This document shows positions 1 through 9,788 of a stretch of DNA of 61,873 nt, one piece after another. Both the position numbers and the translations under genes were made by a program. The DNA lies in assembly GCA_905480145.1 (NCBI GenBank), contig CAJQPA010000019.1, positions 1-61,873 on the forward strand. The letters run 5' to 3'. The number at the start of each line of letters is the position of its first letter. The first letter of the stretch is position 1. This stretch comes from an uncultured Flavobacteriales bacterium. Lineage in GTDB: Bacteria; Bacteroidota; Bacteroidia; Flavobacteriales_D; Crocinitomicaceae. The notes beneath the pieces are model-generated. The model made no database searches and was not told the origin of the DNA. It was given only the letters and a program-made list of their open reading frames with translations.

Positions 1-691
1 AGAATACAGATTAGATTTAGACATAAACAACGGTGAATTTCAAGTTTCTGCGCAAACTGTCATGGTGAATGACATGACGGTATCAGTGACTCCAGCAAAT
101 CAACCATTCAGTTTTGCGCAAAATATTACTACAATTTTAAACGACTACGTTGTTGTAAACACAGGTACAGCATACAGAGCAAATTGTACTTTGGATGTTG
201 AGTTTACAGAATTTACAGATAGTGACTCTGATACAATAACTTTCCAATGGGACCTTGGTGAATTCGATGTAGATAACAATAGTTCTAAAGATTTTCAAGC
301 GAATGGTGAGTTATTTTACAAAAAAATAAGAGATAACATAACGAACAACACAGCCATTACGAAAAGAAACTTGAACGGAATTGGATATACTGTAACAGGT
401 GGAACCGAAGATTTGGCGCAATACATTTTAATCAACCAACCTTCAGGATCTTTGGCGCAAACAAAACCAACATTCACAAATCTAGAAGCAACAAAAGGTC
501 GCAATGTTGTTGGAGTATTTACTTCCAAACAAACTGTAAGTAATTTTATACCATTTGTTGGAGCAACTGATTTTATTCGCTGCATTACAACGAATTCTAC
601 AGAATACTTGTGCAATGGACCCCAAACATTTGACTTGTTGTTCTGCAGTCAGCATCCAGGAGATGTCTTAAAAACTTGGAAATGCCCTTAA
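1..691 (+). CDS. Hypothetical secreted/surface protein, 3' end (5' truncated)
   Basis: The reading frame is open from base 2 to a TAA at 689-691, so the gene begins left of the window; the first internal ATG at 62 is not its start. About 229 codons are visible. The sequence is rich in Asn, Thr and Ser with alternating beta-strand-like hydrophobics, typical of exported Bacteroidota beta-sandwich proteins, and it holds four Cys in its last 40 residues. The segment around GRNVVGVFTS resembles the C-terminal part of DUF4249-type surface lipoproteins, but this is a weak impression from memory. The N-terminal signal or lipobox cannot be seen. It is followed 40 bases later by priA on the same strand. 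Function unknown. Confidence 0.6.
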   Translation, partial: EYRLDLDINNGEFQVSAQTVMVNDMTVSVTPANQPFSFAQNITTILNDYVVVNTGTAYRANCTLDVEFTEFTDSDSDTITFQWDLGEFDVDNNSSKDFQANGELFYKKIRDNITNNTAITKRNLNGIGYTVTGGTEDLAQYILINQPSGSLAQTKPTFTNLEATKGRNVVGVFTSKQTVSNFIPFVGATDFIRCITTNSTEYLCNGPQTFDLLFCSQHPGDVLKTWKCP

Positions 692-731
692 GTCTTCCTT
701 GTTCTTCTTAAATTCTTACCTATTTTAGCGT

Positions 732-3209
732 ATGTCTGAAAGGAAAACGCTTTTTGTCGATGTTATTCTTCCTGTTCCAATTCGGAATGAATTCACGTAT
801 CGTGTGCCTTTTGAAATGAATGATGTCATTTTTGCAGGGGCGAGAATTGTTGTTCCTTTTGGTAAATCGAAATTAATCACAGGAATAGTTACACAAATTC
901 ATGAAAATGTTCCGGATGCTTATCAATCAAAACTAGTCGAATACCTTCTTGATGATGAACCTATAATTACTCCCAAACAATATCAGTTTTGGAAATGGAT
1001 TTCATCCTACTATATGGCTCCTATTGGAGACGTAATGAATGCTTCATTACCTGCAAATTTTAAATTGGCAAGTGAGACAAAAATCATTTTACATCCAGAT
1101 CTTAATTTTGATCCAAAGTTTTATACCGAAAGAGAACAAGATGTCATTCAAGCATTGGAACTAAGAGAAACTCTTGACTTAAAAGAAATATCTCAAGTTC
1201 TAGGCATAAAGACAATCCAACCTATCATAAAAAGTTTAATTGAAAAAAAGGCCGTATTATCATTAGAAGAGCTCAATGATAAGTTCACCCCAAAAACTGC
1301 CGTTTTCGTTTCTTTCACTGAAGAATATCAAGAGTCAGAGTTAATAGAAGCATTTCTCAACAATTTAGAACTGAAGAAAGGCAAGGAGAAGCAAGTCAAT
1401 TCACTTCTCAACCTTATTCATTTTATTACCGAAAGAAAAACCAATTATATTCTTCGAAAAGACCTTCTAGAATCTGGAGCATCGCAATCCAGTTTAAATA
1501 CACTTGAGAAAAATGGTGTTATCTCTCAAGAAAAATTAGAAATTACACGATTAACAAATGATTCCGAAGAGCTATATGAATTTAAAAAGTTATCTGATTC
1601 TCAACTTCAGGCTTTAAAAGAAATTCATCAAGGGTTTGAGGAGCAAAAAGTTGTTTTACTGCATGGTGTAACGGGGTCTGGGAAAACTGAAATATATGTT
1701 CAGTTAATTCAAGAGCAATTAGATCTTGGAAAACAGATTCTTTTTCTTTTGCCGGAAATAGCTTTAACAACTCAATTAATTCAGAGGCTTTCCGCATATT
1801 TTGGAGAACAAATTGGTGTCTATCATTCAAAATTCAATCAGAATGAGCGCGTTGAAATATGGAATCACGTTCTTCACAATGACCCAAACAAATACCGCAT
1901 AGTTCTCGGGGCTCGATCTTCCATTTTTCTTCCATTCCAAGATCTTGGACTTATCATAGTGGATGAAGAACATGAATCGAGTTTCAAACAGTATGATCCT
2001 TCCCCCAGATACAATGCGAGAGATTGTTCAATCGTATTGAGTTCTCTCCATAAAGCAAATGTGGTATTGGGGTCGGCTACACCATCTATAGAAAGTTATC
2101 ATAATGCTAAAAACGGCAAGTACAAACTTGTAAATCTTCATGACCGATTTGGAAATGTTCAACTACCTGAAATCTTATGCGCCAACGTTCGAAAGGAGCG
2201 AAAGCAAAAAAGCATGAAGTCTCACTTCACTTCATTTCTAATTGAACACATGAAAGAAGCGCTAGATTTAAAGGAGCAAATTATACTCTTTCAAAATAGA
2301 AGAGGTTATACGCCACTTTGGATGTGTGAGATTTGCAACTGGACACCAAATTGCAAGAACTGCGACGTATCACTAACCTATCATAAACATACCAATAGCC
2401 TTAAATGCCATTATTGCAGCTATGCGACAAAACCAGTCGGAACATGCGATTCTTGTGGAAGTAATCGATTGAATATGCTCGGTTTTGGTACAGAGAAGAT
2501 TGAAGATGAATTATCAATAATGTTTCCAGAGAAAGTTGTCAAGCGGATGGACTTAGATACGACGCGCTCCAAAAACGCATATGCGAATATTTTAAATGAT
2601 TTTGACGCAGGTAAAATTGATATTCTTATCGGAACTCAAATGGTCACCAAAGGATTAGATTTTAACAATGTTAACCTTGTTGGGATTCTAGATGCCGACA
2701 TGTTGTTGAACCGAGCTAATTTTAGAGCATTTGAACGTTCTTTTCAATTAATGACACAAGTTGCAGGTAGATCTGGAAGAAGAGTAAAACGAGGGAAAGT
2801 AATCGTACAAACTGGTGATCCAGATCATTGGGTGATTCAAAAAGTAATTAACCACGATTTTGTTTCATTCTATAACGATGAAATAATTGAACGGTCGAAC
2901 TTCTTTTATCCGCCATTTTATAAAATAATTGAAATAACACTAAAACATCGGGACGAAAATAAAGTAATCGATGGCGCTAGCGAATTAGCCACTGAACTCC
3001 GTAAACTATTTAAAGAAAGAGTCCTCGGTCCAGAATCTCCTGTTGTAAAGAGAATCTACAATCAATTTTTAAAGAGAATTATCATTAAAATTGAAAAGGA
3101 TGCGGGGGATAAACTTGTAAAACAGCGCATTCAAGACATCGTTGATAATTTCTATCGTACACCTGCAAATAAATCAATTCGAATAATAATCGATGTTGAT
3201 CCAGCTTAA
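732..3209 (+). CDS. priA: Primosomal protein N' (replication restart helicase PriA)
   Basis: A DNA helicase that recognises stalled forks and reloads the replicative helicase. At 825 residues it is of family length. Visible parts in order: an N-terminal DNA-binding domain, Walker [10 protein letters not shown] near residue 313, a DEEH Walker B box near 411, and a zinc module of eight cysteines in four pairs (CEIC, CKNC, CHYC, CDSC) at about 532-575. Helicase motifs follow, including [11 protein letters not shown] and QVAGRSGRR. The ATG lies 40 bases after the preceding gene. A weak -7-like TATTTTAG (721-728) sits directly upstream. The TAA stop overlaps the convergent sigma factor gene by four bases. 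Confidence 0.97.
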   Translation: MSERKTLFVDVILPVPIRNEFTYRVPFEMNDVIFAGARIVVPFGKSKLITGIVTQIHENVPDAYQSKLVEYLLDDEPIITPKQYQFWKWISSYYMAPIGDVMNASLPANFKLASETKIILHPDLNFDPKFYTEREQDVIQALELRETLDLKEISQVLGIKTIQPIIKSLIEKKAVLSLEELNDKFTPKTAVFVSFTEEYQESELIEAFLNNLELKKGKEKQVNSLLNLIHFITERKTNYILRKDLLESGASQSSLNTLEKNGVISQEKLEITRLTNDSEELYEFKKLSDSQLQALKEIHQGFEEQKVVLLHGVTGSGKTEIYVQLIQEQLDLGKQILFLLPEIALTTQLIQRLSAYFGEQIGVYHSKFNQNERVEIWNHVLHNDPNKYRIVLGARSSIFLPFQDLGLIIVDEEHESSFKQYDPSPRYNARDCSIVLSSLHKANVVLGSATPSIESYHNAKNGKYKLVNLHDRFGNVQLPEILCANVRKERKQKSMKSHFTSFLIEHMKEALDLKEQIILFQNRRGYTPLWMCEICNWTPNCKNCDVSLTYHKHTNSLKCHYCSYATKPVGTCDSCGSNRLNMLGFGTEKIEDELSIMFPEKVVKRMDLDTTRSKNAYANILNDFDAGKIDILIGTQMVTKGLDFNNVNLVGILDADMLLNRANFRAFERSFQLMTQVAGRSGRRVKRGKVIVQTGDPDHWVIQKVINHDFVSFYNDEIIERSNFFYPPFYKIIEITLKHRDENKVIDGASELATELRKLFKERVLGPESPVVKRIYNQFLKRIIIKIEKDAGDKLVKQRIQDIVDNFYRTPANKSIRIIIDVDPA

Positions 3210-4075
3210 CCCAAATAAGATTTAAGCATTTTACTTCGAGTTGTCAACCTTAATCTTCGAATTGCTTTTTCCTTAATTTGTCTTACCCTTTCTCGAGTCA
3301 ATTCGAAACGATCTCCTATTTCTTCTAAAGTCATTGGAGCTTTTTCATTTAATCCAAAAAACATTTTCACGACCTCTCCTTCTCTTGTCGTTAGTGTTGA
3401 CAATGATCGATTGATCTCAGTTCTCAACGACTCCAAAACCAACGTTTTCTCAGGGCCTGGCAAAGAATCATTTGGAAGAATGTCGTACATGCTAGATGAA
3501 GAACTATCACCTTCTACTAAAGGAGCGTCCATCGAAACGTGCCTTCCACTATTCTGCAAAGACTGTTGAATTTCATCAACACTAACATCTAAAAAATCTG
3601 CCATTTCACTTGCCGATGGCGGTCTCTCTAGTCGTTGCTCTAACTCAGAAAAAGCACGATTAATTTTACTTATCGTTCCAATTTTATTTAACGGCAAACG
3701 AACAACTCTTGCTTGTTCAGCGAGCCCCTGCAAAATAGATTGTCTTATCCACCATACCGCATAAGATATGAATTTAAACCCACGACTCTCATCAAATCTT
3801 TTTGCAGCCTTAATTAGACCTACATTTCCCTCATTTATTAAATCTGGCAATGACAATCCTTGATTCTGATATTGTTTTGCAACAGAAACCACAAATCTTA
3901 AATTTGCTTTCGTTAATTTATCTAAAGCCTTTGCGTCCCCCTGCCTTATTAATTGAGCCAATTCAACCTCTTCTTCCGCGGTGATCAAATCAACACGTCC
4001 GATTTCCAGTAAATACTTGTCCAATGAAGCGGTCTCTCTATTGGTAACCTGTTTAGTGATTTTTAGTTGTCTCAT
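3206..4075 (-). CDS. rpoD: Primary RNA polymerase sigma factor, RpoD/SigA type
   Basis: The housekeeping sigma factor that directs RNA polymerase to promoters. The 289-residue length and the lack of region 1.1 match the short primary sigma factors of Bacteroidota. Region 1.2 starts near residue 19 ([10 protein letters not shown]). Region 2 with the -10-melting segment [14 protein letters not shown] is near 106-119. Regions 3 and 4 follow, ending in the helix-turn-helix [20 protein letters not shown] near 246-265. The ATG at 4075 faces the phosphatase gene across a 198-base divergent spacer. This factor is expected to read the TAnnTTTG promoters seen across the window. Its stop codon overlaps that of priA. 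Confidence 0.96.
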   Translation of the reverse strand: MRQLKITKQVTNRETASLDKYLLEIGRVDLITAEEEVELAQLIRQGDAKALDKLTKANLRFVVSVAKQYQNQGLSLPDLINEGNVGLIKAAKRFDESRGFKFISYAVWWIRQSILQGLAEQARVVRLPLNKIGTISKINRAFSELEQRLERPPSASEMADFLDVSVDEIQQSLQNSGRHVSMDAPLVEGDSSSSSMYDILPNDSLPGPEKTLVLESLRTEINRSLSTLTTREGEVVKMFFGLNEKAPMTLEEIGDRFELTRERVRQIKEKAIRRLRLTTRSKMLKSYLG

Positions 4076-4261
4076 AATAAAATAATTTGGTGACTGCTAT
4101 TAATATAACGTTTATATCTGACATAGAGTTGATTAAAAGTCTATAAAATGAATAGTTTACAGTAGAAAAGATATATAACACCATTTTCCGTGAATATTTA
4201 CTGACTGTTTTTTAGAACAAATCAATATCATCCATATAAATTTTGTTCATCATTTTTTCTT

Positions 4262-4269
4262 TACTTTCG
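4262..4269 (+). promoter_or_regulatory. Putative -7 element of the phosphatase gene
   Basis: TACTTTCG, one mismatch from the Bacteroidota -7 consensus TAnnTTTG, ending only four bases before the ATG at 4274. The transcript would have almost no leader. No clear -33 TTG is seen at the usual distance. Confidence 0.35.
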
Positions 4270-4273
4270 CAAA

Positions 4274-4729
4274 ATGAAAATACTAATGGTATGCTTAGGG
4301 AACATATGTCGATCGCCTCTCGCGGATGGACTTCTTAGAGATAAGATTAATACCTTAAAGTTAAATGTCATTGTAGATTCCGCTGGAACTTCTGGACACC
4401 ACATAGGTGAGTCACCAGATAACCGAATGACAGCAAAAGCATTAGAGTATAAGCATGACATCAGCAACCTCAGAGCTCGACAATTCTCAGCGATTGATTT
4501 TGAAAATTTTGACCTGATTTACGCGATGGACAAAAGTAATTATCAAAATATTATCGCCTTGGCTCAATCATCCTCTGATATTGATAAAGTAAAAATGATT
4601 TTAGATGAATCACATCCAGGAGAAAAAATGGAGGTTCCAGACCCATATTATGGCGGAGAGCAAGGATTCGAGAATGTTTATCGCTTGTTAGATAAAGCGA
4701 CAGATTGTATAATAAAGAAATTAAAATAA
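4274..4729 (+). CDS. Low-molecular-weight protein tyrosine phosphatase
   Basis: A cytoplasmic phosphatase that hydrolyses phosphotyrosine or related phosphoesters through a cysteinyl-phosphate intermediate. The C-X5-R loop CLGNICRSP occupies residues 7-15 (nucleophile C7, R13). The general acid lies in VPDPYYGG at 121-128 (D123). The 151-residue length is normal. Two bases separate its stop from the start of the next gene, a methylase, so they are probably cotranscribed. No tyrosine kinase or capsule locus is adjacent, so the physiological substrate is not predictable; arsenate-reductase relatives are a less likely alternative. Confidence 0.93.
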   Translation: MKILMVCLGNICRSPLADGLLRDKINTLKLNVIVDSAGTSGHHIGESPDNRMTAKALEYKHDISNLRARQFSAIDFENFDLIYAMDKSNYQNIIALAQSSSDIDKVKMILDESHPGEKMEVPDPYYGGEQGFENVYRLLDKATDCIIKKLK

Positions 4730-4731
4730 GA

Positions 4732-5448
4732 ATGAAAAAAGGCACTATTTATATGATCCCAACTACGCTAGGCGGAGAAAGCGTAAACAACATAATACCT
4801 CAGGATGTTCAAAAAGAAATTATAAAACTGCGCCATTTTGTTGTCGAGAACCTCAAATCTGCTAGACAGTTCTTAAGGAAAATTGATCGTGAATTCCCGA
4901 TTGATGATTGTGAATTTTCTATCCTTAACAAAAGAAATGAGGAGTTAGATTTTTATCATTATGTCTTGCCCGCAATGAAAGGTCATGATTTAGGAGTTAT
5001 GTCAGATGCAGGTTGCCCAGGTGTTGCAGATCCAGGCGCTGCAATTGTTAATATTGCACATGACAAAGGAATTAGAGTGCACCCATTTGTTGGCCCTTCT
5101 TCTATATTACTTGCATTAATGGGCTCAGGATTTTCAGGACAGCAATTTACATTTCATGGGTATTTGCCTAAAGAGCGAAAAGCCAGAATTGCCGTTTTAA
5201 AAAAATTAGAGGCCGATACAAGAAAGACTAGAATTACGCATCTATTTATGGATACTCCTTTTCGAAACATGAATGTTTTAGATGATTTATTGAACGTTCT
5301 ATCTGATCCAACGATGGTTTCAATTGCTAGTAATATTACATTGCCATCACAAGATATCAGAACGATGTCGGTAAAAAACTGGAGGGAAAAGGCATATGAT
5401 TTATCTAAGAAACCTGCTATATTCTCTATTGGAACAGTAGTGCAGTAG
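4732..5448 (+). CDS. RsmI-like SAM-dependent methyltransferase (tetrapyrrole methylase fold)
   Basis: Contains the RsmI-type motif GVMSDAGCPGVADPG near residues 85-99 and GPSS near 121, which form the SAM pocket of the tetrapyrrole methylase fold. RsmI itself methylates the ribose of C1402 in 16S rRNA. This protein has 238 residues, shorter than classical RsmI (about 280) and with a different N-terminus (MIPTTLGG in place of the usual VATPIGN). It is therefore probably the shorter RsmI-related paralogue found in Bacteroidota, whose target is not established. I chose the ATG at 4732 (MKKGTIYM), two bases after the phosphatase stop; a longer in-frame start at 4705 would overlap that gene. Its TAG lies three bases from the convergent J-protein stop. 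Confidence 0.85.
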   Translation: MKKGTIYMIPTTLGGESVNNIIPQDVQKEIIKLRHFVVENLKSARQFLRKIDREFPIDDCEFSILNKRNEELDFYHYVLPAMKGHDLGVMSDAGCPGVADPGAAIVNIAHDKGIRVHPFVGPSSILLALMGSGFSGQQFTFHGYLPKERKARIAVLKKLEADTRKTRITHLFMDTPFRNMNVLDDLLNVLSDPTMVSIASNITLPSQDIRTMSVKNWREKAYDLSKKPAIFSIGTVVQ

Positions 5449-5451
5449 ATC

Positions 5452-6231
5452 TTATTTCATTCCACGACGCTTCTTAATAGCTTCGTAAGAGTCATTTATT
5501 TGTTGGAATTTTTCTTTGGCTCCTTTTTCGTATTCCTCTCCCATTTGAGCCACCTTATCTGGATGAAACTTAACAGCCATCTTGCGGTAAGCTTTCTTTA
5601 CTTCATCATCAGTTGCAGTAGCCTCTATTCCAAGAACAGAATAGTCAGAATCAACATTTCTGTAGAACATGTTCTTAACACTCTCGAAATCAACATTTGA
5701 AATCCCTAGCATCCTCGAAATATTTTGAATTACCGAAATTTCATCTGGAGAAACATCACCATCAGCTTTTGCAATACCAAAAAGATAATGAAGCAACTGC
5801 GCTCTGACAGCTGGCTGCATTCTCATCTGAATGTCACCGCATATTTTTTGTAAAGGAATATTATCTGAATTTAAAAACTGCTTCAATGTCTGTAAATGAC
5901 GCGTAGAATATTGTGCGCCGAATTGTTGATTAAAAAAAGCTTTGACGTAATTCAATTCCGACTTTAGAACTTTACCATCTGCTTTCATTACAGCTGCAGA
6001 CAATGCCATTAGCATTGTAGGAACATCACTTGTTGAGGATTGTTGTTGATAGTATTTGAATAGATCTTCGGTAGAAAAATTTCTCCCACTTCCGCCGGCT
6101 TGAGCCCGCGCCTTATTCATCACTTGCTGATAATTCTCAACAAATGAACCAATAACAAATCCTAAAATAGCGCCTGAAAAACTTCTTCTAAAAAGAAAAA
6201 AACCGGCTGCTGCAAAAATCCATTTAATCAA
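5452..6231 (-). CDS. DjlA-like membrane J-domain protein (TerB domain plus DnaJ domain)
   Basis: A membrane-anchored co-chaperone likely to recruit and stimulate DnaK. The N-terminus is hydrophobic (KWIFAAAGFFLF, then a Gly-rich membrane segment). A TerB-like helical domain lies at about 65-185. The C-terminal 65 residues are a J domain (YSVLGIEATATDDEVKKAYR) with the HPD motif in KFHPDKV. I start it at a TTG at 6231 (259 residues, MIKWIFAAAGF), which matches family N-termini. The longer TTG at 6261 lies inside the htpG terminator hairpin and is unlikely. It sits downstream of htpG on the same strand but is separated by that terminator. Confidence 0.83.
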   Translation of the reverse strand: MIKWIFAAAGFFLFRRSFSGAILGFVIGSFVENYQQVMNKARAQAGGSGRNFSTEDLFKYYQQQSSTSDVPTMLMALSAAVMKADGKVLKSELNYVKAFFNQQFGAQYSTRHLQTLKQFLNSDNIPLQKICGDIQMRMQPAVRAQLLHYLFGIAKADGDVSPDEISVIQNISRMLGISNVDFESVKNMFYRNVDSDYSVLGIEATATDDEVKKAYRKMAVKFHPDKVAQMGEEYEKGAKEKFQQINDSYEAIKKRRGMK

Positions 6232-6244
6232 AATACTTAATGTT

Positions 6245-6276
6245 AAAAAATCCCCTCCCAAATTTGGAAGGGGATT
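6245..6276 (-). terminator. Rho-independent terminator of htpG
   Basis: Inverted repeat AATCCCCT (6249-6256) / AGGGGATT (6269-6276) enclosing the palindrome CCAAATTTGG (6258-6267), followed on the minus strand by six T residues (A tract 6245-6250). It begins seven bases after the htpG stop and overlaps the region just upstream of the J-protein start. Confidence 0.85.
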
Positions 6277-6283
6277 ATGATAT

Positions 6284-8173
6284 TTATACTTTTTCTATAC
6301 TTCTTTCAATGAACTCATTCAAAGCGGCACCTTTTAAAAGCCCTTGAGATAATAATGCTATATCTGTCAATTGCTTGATTTTTGCCGTTTTTAAGTCATC
6401 AGAACTTTCTGATAAAATCGATTGAATTTTATCATGGTTCCCATTGACCATTAAATTATGCATATCCGGAAAGGCACCCATAAAGCCGCCGCCGCCCATT
6501 TTTTGTTGCTCCATCATTCTTCTTATAAATTCTGGCTGCGTAATAATAATTGGTGCATCATCTGAATTCATGCTTTCAAATTGAACTGTGAATTTTTCTT
6601 TGTTCACTGCTCCTTCAAATAAAGGCTTCAATAACTCCTCATCTTCTTTTGATAATTTAGAAGGAATTTCTTCATCTTTCTGAATCAATTTATCCAATGT
6701 ATCAGCATCCACTCTAGCAAAAGTTATGTTCTCATACGTCTGTTCCAATTTCGCTATCCAATGCGGTGCAATAGGTCCATCTATATGTAAAACATCGTAT
6801 CCTCTATCCTTCGCCTTCTTCACAAAACCATATTGTTCTATTGGATCATTTGTATACAAGAAAACAACTTTATCATTTTTATCTGTTTGAACTGCTGCTA
6901 CCTTATCCTTAAATTCTTCAACTGAAAAATAGCTACCATCCGTATTCTTAACCAAAGAGAAATTCTTTGCTTTTTCACCAAACTTCTCATCCGAAAGAGA
7001 ACCGTACTGCACAAAAATCTTTAAGTCTTCCCATTTAGATTCAAAATCTTTACGATCATTTTTATACATTGAAGCTAGCTTATCAGCTACTTTCTTCGTG
7101 ATATGAGAAGAGATTTTTTTTACGTTCCCATCAGCTTGAAGATAAGATCTAGAAACATTCAATGGAATATCTGGAGAATCAATTACACCATGAAGTAACG
7201 TCAAAAATTCTGGAACAATTTGCTCAACATTATCTGTAATAAATACTTGATTGGAGTAAAGATTAATTTTATTCTTCTGAACTTCAATATTCTCCTGTAA
7301 TTTAGGGAAGTAAAGAACTCCTGTCAAATTAAATGGGTAATCTACATTCAAATGAATGTGAAACAATGGAGATTCCATCGTTGTTGGATACAATTCTCTA
7401 TAGAAATCATTGTATTGTTCCGTAGTTAAATCAGAAGGCTTCTTCGTCCAAGCTGGAGCAACATTGTTGACTTGGTTTTCAACCTCAACGGCAACACGCT
7501 TAACTTTATCGTTCTCATCTTTTTCTCCTTTCGGATCATCGATGTATTCTGTTTTGTTACCAAAGAATACTGGAATTGATAAGAATTTACAATATTTATC
7601 TAACATTCCCTGAATCCGATCTTTTTTCAAAAACTCAGCAGATTCATCAGAAATGAATAAAACGATATCAGTTCCAATTTCTGTTTTTTCAATTTCAGCA
7701 ATTGTAAATTCCGGAGAACCAGTACTCTCCCATTGAATAGCTTTAGAACCTTCTTTGTGAGATAAAGATTTAATTTGAACCTTATCCGAAACCATAAAAG
7801 AGGAATAAAACCCTAACCCAAAATGACCGATAATTTGCTCAGCTCCTTCTTTACCTTTATATTTTTGAACGAATTCTTCAGCTCCAGAGAAGGCAATTTG
7901 ATTGATGTATTTATCAATCTCATCCTCCGTCATTCCGATACCGTTATCACGAATCGTTAATGTTTTTTCTGTTGTATCAAGAATCACTTCTACTTTTAAA
8001 TCTCCTAATGTTCCCTTAAATTCTCCATTACTTGCGAAGAATTTTAATTTCTGAGAAGCATCGACTGCATTTGACACCAATTCTCTTAAGAATATTTCGT
8101 GGTCAGAATACAAGAATTTTTTAATGATTGGAAATATATTCTCCGTTTGCACATTAATTGAACCTGTTTTCAT
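6284..8173 (-). CDS. htpG: Molecular chaperone HtpG (bacterial Hsp90)
   Basis: A cytoplasmic ATP-dependent chaperone that remodels client proteins, often with DnaK. At 629 residues it is of normal length. The N-terminal GHKL ATPase carries ELVSNAVDASQKL near 31-43 (with the catalytic Glu and Mg-binding Asn), DNGIGM near 75-80 and GHFGLGFYSSFMV near 115-127. The middle domain holds the catalytic-loop region with NVSRSYLQ. The C-terminal dimerisation domain is shortened relative to eukaryotic Hsp90 and lacks MEEVD. The start is ATG at 8173. The 136-base upstream gap contains several dyads suggestive of heat-shock control, and a terminator follows directly. Confidence 0.98.
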   Translation of the reverse strand: MKTGSINVQTENIFPIIKKFLYSDHEIFLRELVSNAVDASQKLKFFASNGEFKGTLGDLKVEVILDTTEKTLTIRDNGIGMTEDEIDKYINQIAFSGAEEFVQKYKGKEGAEQIIGHFGLGFYSSFMVSDKVQIKSLSHKEGSKAIQWESTGSPEFTIAEIEKTEIGTDIVLFISDESAEFLKKDRIQGMLDKYCKFLSIPVFFGNKTEYIDDPKGEKDENDKVKRVAVEVENQVNNVAPAWTKKPSDLTTEQYNDFYRELYPTTMESPLFHIHLNVDYPFNLTGVLYFPKLQENIEVQKNKINLYSNQVFITDNVEQIVPEFLTLLHGVIDSPDIPLNVSRSYLQADGNVKKISSHITKKVADKLASMYKNDRKDFESKWEDLKIFVQYGSLSDEKFGEKAKNFSLVKNTDGSYFSVEEFKDKVAAVQTDKNDKVVFLYTNDPIEQYGFVKKAKDRGYDVLHIDGPIAPHWIAKLEQTYENITFARVDADTLDKLIQKDEEIPSKLSKEDEELLKPLFEGAVNKEKFTVQFESMNSDDAPIIITQPEFIRRMMEQQKMGGGGFMGAFPDMHNLMVNGNHDKIQSILSESSDDLKTAKIKQLTDIALLSQGLLKGAALNEFIERSIEKV

Positions 8174-8215
8174 TTTTTTGCTTTTAAATTATTTTCAGTG
8201 ATGAAGTCAATCATT

Positions 8216-8268
8216 ATGCCACTGGTAATTTTATGACAAAGTGTCCTAGAAATTAGACATTGTGGCAT
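8216..8268 (-). promoter_or_regulatory. Dyad-rich upstream region of htpG
   Basis: Within 53 bases there is an outer inverted repeat ATGCCAC (8216-8222) / GTGGCAT (8262-8268), the palindrome GACAAAGTGTC (8235-8245) and a TGTC...GACA pair (8242-8259). Read on the minus strand, GTGGCAT followed by ATTGA about nine bases later is loosely sigma-54-like (TGGCA...TTG). It probably controls htpG; which factor binds is not determinable from sequence. Confidence 0.45.
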
Positions 8269-8286
8269 TCTACATATAGAAATCAT

Positions 8287-8294
8287 TACTTTTA
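8287..8294 (+). promoter_or_regulatory. Putative -7 element for the membrane protein at 8310
   Basis: TACTTTTA, one mismatch from TAnnTTTG, ending 15 bases before the TTG start at 8310. It supports that non-ATG start. No -33 element is evident. Confidence 0.35.
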
Positions 8295-8309
8295 CAAAAA
8301 AAAAGACTC

Positions 8310-9788
8310 TTGGTTTACTCTCTAATTTTATTCATTATTATTTTTTTAGCGTTTCGTTATGTTTCTGCGTTGAAGATAAAAGAACTGAACCCTTGGGCGA
8401 TGCCAATCATCTTTACCTTAAAAACAATCACCGGACTATTATTCATTTATACTTATACATATATATATGGAGACGGAAATTTGAGTGAGGATGCCGGAGT
8501 TTTTATGCGTGAAAGTAAAATCATTAATGATGTTTTTTGGAAATCGCCTTATGATTACTTTAAGTTATTTTTTAACATTGGAGACCAAAGAGAAATCGTA
8601 GATTATTATTTACAGGACACATTCAATTGGGACGCTGGACCAATGGGATTCACTTCTGACAATAGGAACATGCTTAGGGTTCAGAGTTTGATTCATTTTT
8701 TCAGTAAGAACCAAGCGGGAGTTCACATGCTCATCATGGTCTTTATCTCTTCAATTGGGGTTAAGCAGTTATTTTTAGGTTTAGCACAACATTCACTATT
8801 AAAAAAACAGATTACAATTGCTATACTTGTTCTTCTTCCAAGTGCTTTTTTTTGGAGTTCAGGAATATTAAAAGAACCATTCTTAATTCTTGGTATTGGC
8901 TTAATTTCTAGAAGTTTATTATCACAAATAAAAGTAAATAAGAAACTGTTTCTATTTACCTCCGGAATTCTCGTACTTTTTCTTTTCAAGCCGTTTGTGC
9001 TATTCTCAATTATTCCTGCAACCTTATACGTTATATGTATTAAATATCTGCCGAGAAGAAAACTTATTGGAGGACTCATAATGCTAATTACCATAACAAC
9101 CATTGTGCTACTATTATTCCCTTCCCAAAGAGCCGGTACTACCCATTTAATTTCAAGAAAACAATTCGACTTCAACAACATGGGGAAAGGTGGCCTTCAT
9201 GCAATGATTGACACAAGTTACTTTTACGTAAAACCAGAACAAGTTCAGTTATTAGCTATTGAAGGAGACTCTGTTTGGGTAAAAGAACAAACGAATGCTT
9301 GGAGATTACGACAAGGACGAATGGATATTCCGGTACCTATTGTTCTTGAGCCTTCACAAAAAAAATGGTATATTTTTGACAACCGAGAAAGAAGTTTAGG
9401 CTATTTTGAAGTGAGCTTAATTAACGATTCATTCTCTCAGCTAATTCTAAATATTCCTGAAGCAATAATTAATACTTTATTTAGACCATTCATTACAGAT
9501 ACTGGAAGCTTACTAAAATACCCTGCCGTGATTGAAACATTTTTAGTCTTTCTATTTTTGCTTATCGCAGTATCTCGGCGAAGAAAAATAGACTTTAACC
9601 AACGTAAAATAATTTCAGTTTTGGTGGTGTTTATAATTACACTTAGTATTATCATTGGATGGGTAACTCCTATTTCAGGAGCAATCGTTAGGTATAGAAT
9701 ACCCGTTTATTATGGAATTGTAATGATTTCAATGATACTAATATCACCTCCTAACTTTCTAAAAAAGAAGTCCTGTATCGATCAATAA
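8310..9788 (+). CDS. Polytopic inner-membrane protein, possible polysaccharide polymerase/glycosyltransferase-like
   Basis: A 492-residue protein with an estimated ten or more hydrophobic segments. They are broken by an extracytoplasmic loop near residues 275-375 that contains no long hydrophobic run. The C-terminal GAIVRYRIPVYYG resembles the end of polytopic proteins of surface-polysaccharide assembly and GT39/EpsG-like families, but no catalytic motif is certain. The start is a TTG at 8310; no ATG precedes the first membrane segment, and a -7-like element lies 15 bases upstream. Its 3' end overlaps the convergent Nudix gene by 38 bases. There is no sugar-nucleotide gene next to it. Function not established. 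Confidence 0.8.
   Translation: MVYSLILFIIIFLAFRYVSALKIKELNPWAMPIIFTLKTITGLLFIYTYTYIYGDGNLSEDAGVFMRESKIINDVFWKSPYDYFKLFFNIGDQREIVDYYLQDTFNWDAGPMGFTSDNRNMLRVQSLIHFFSKNQAGVHMLIMVFISSIGVKQLFLGLAQHSLLKKQITIAILVLLPSAFFWSSGILKEPFLILGIGLISRSLLSQIKVNKKLFLFTSGILVLFLFKPFVLFSIIPATLYVICIKYLPRRKLIGGLIMLITITTIVLLLFPSQRAGTTHLISRKQFDFNNMGKGGLHAMIDTSYFYVKPEQVQLLAIEGDSVWVKEQTNAWRLRQGRMDIPVPIVLEPSQKKWYIFDNRERSLGYFEVSLINDSFSQLILNIPEAIINTLFRPFITDTGSLLKYPAVIETFLVFLFLLIAVSRRRKIDFNQRKIISVLVVFIITLSIIIGWVTPISGAIVRYRIPVYYGIVMISMILISPPNFLKKKSCIDQ

Noticed and set aside
316-615. Minus-strand reading frame of 99 codons inside the first gene
   Set aside because: It lies entirely within a coding sequence with consistent protein-like composition on the plus strand and has no family resemblance.
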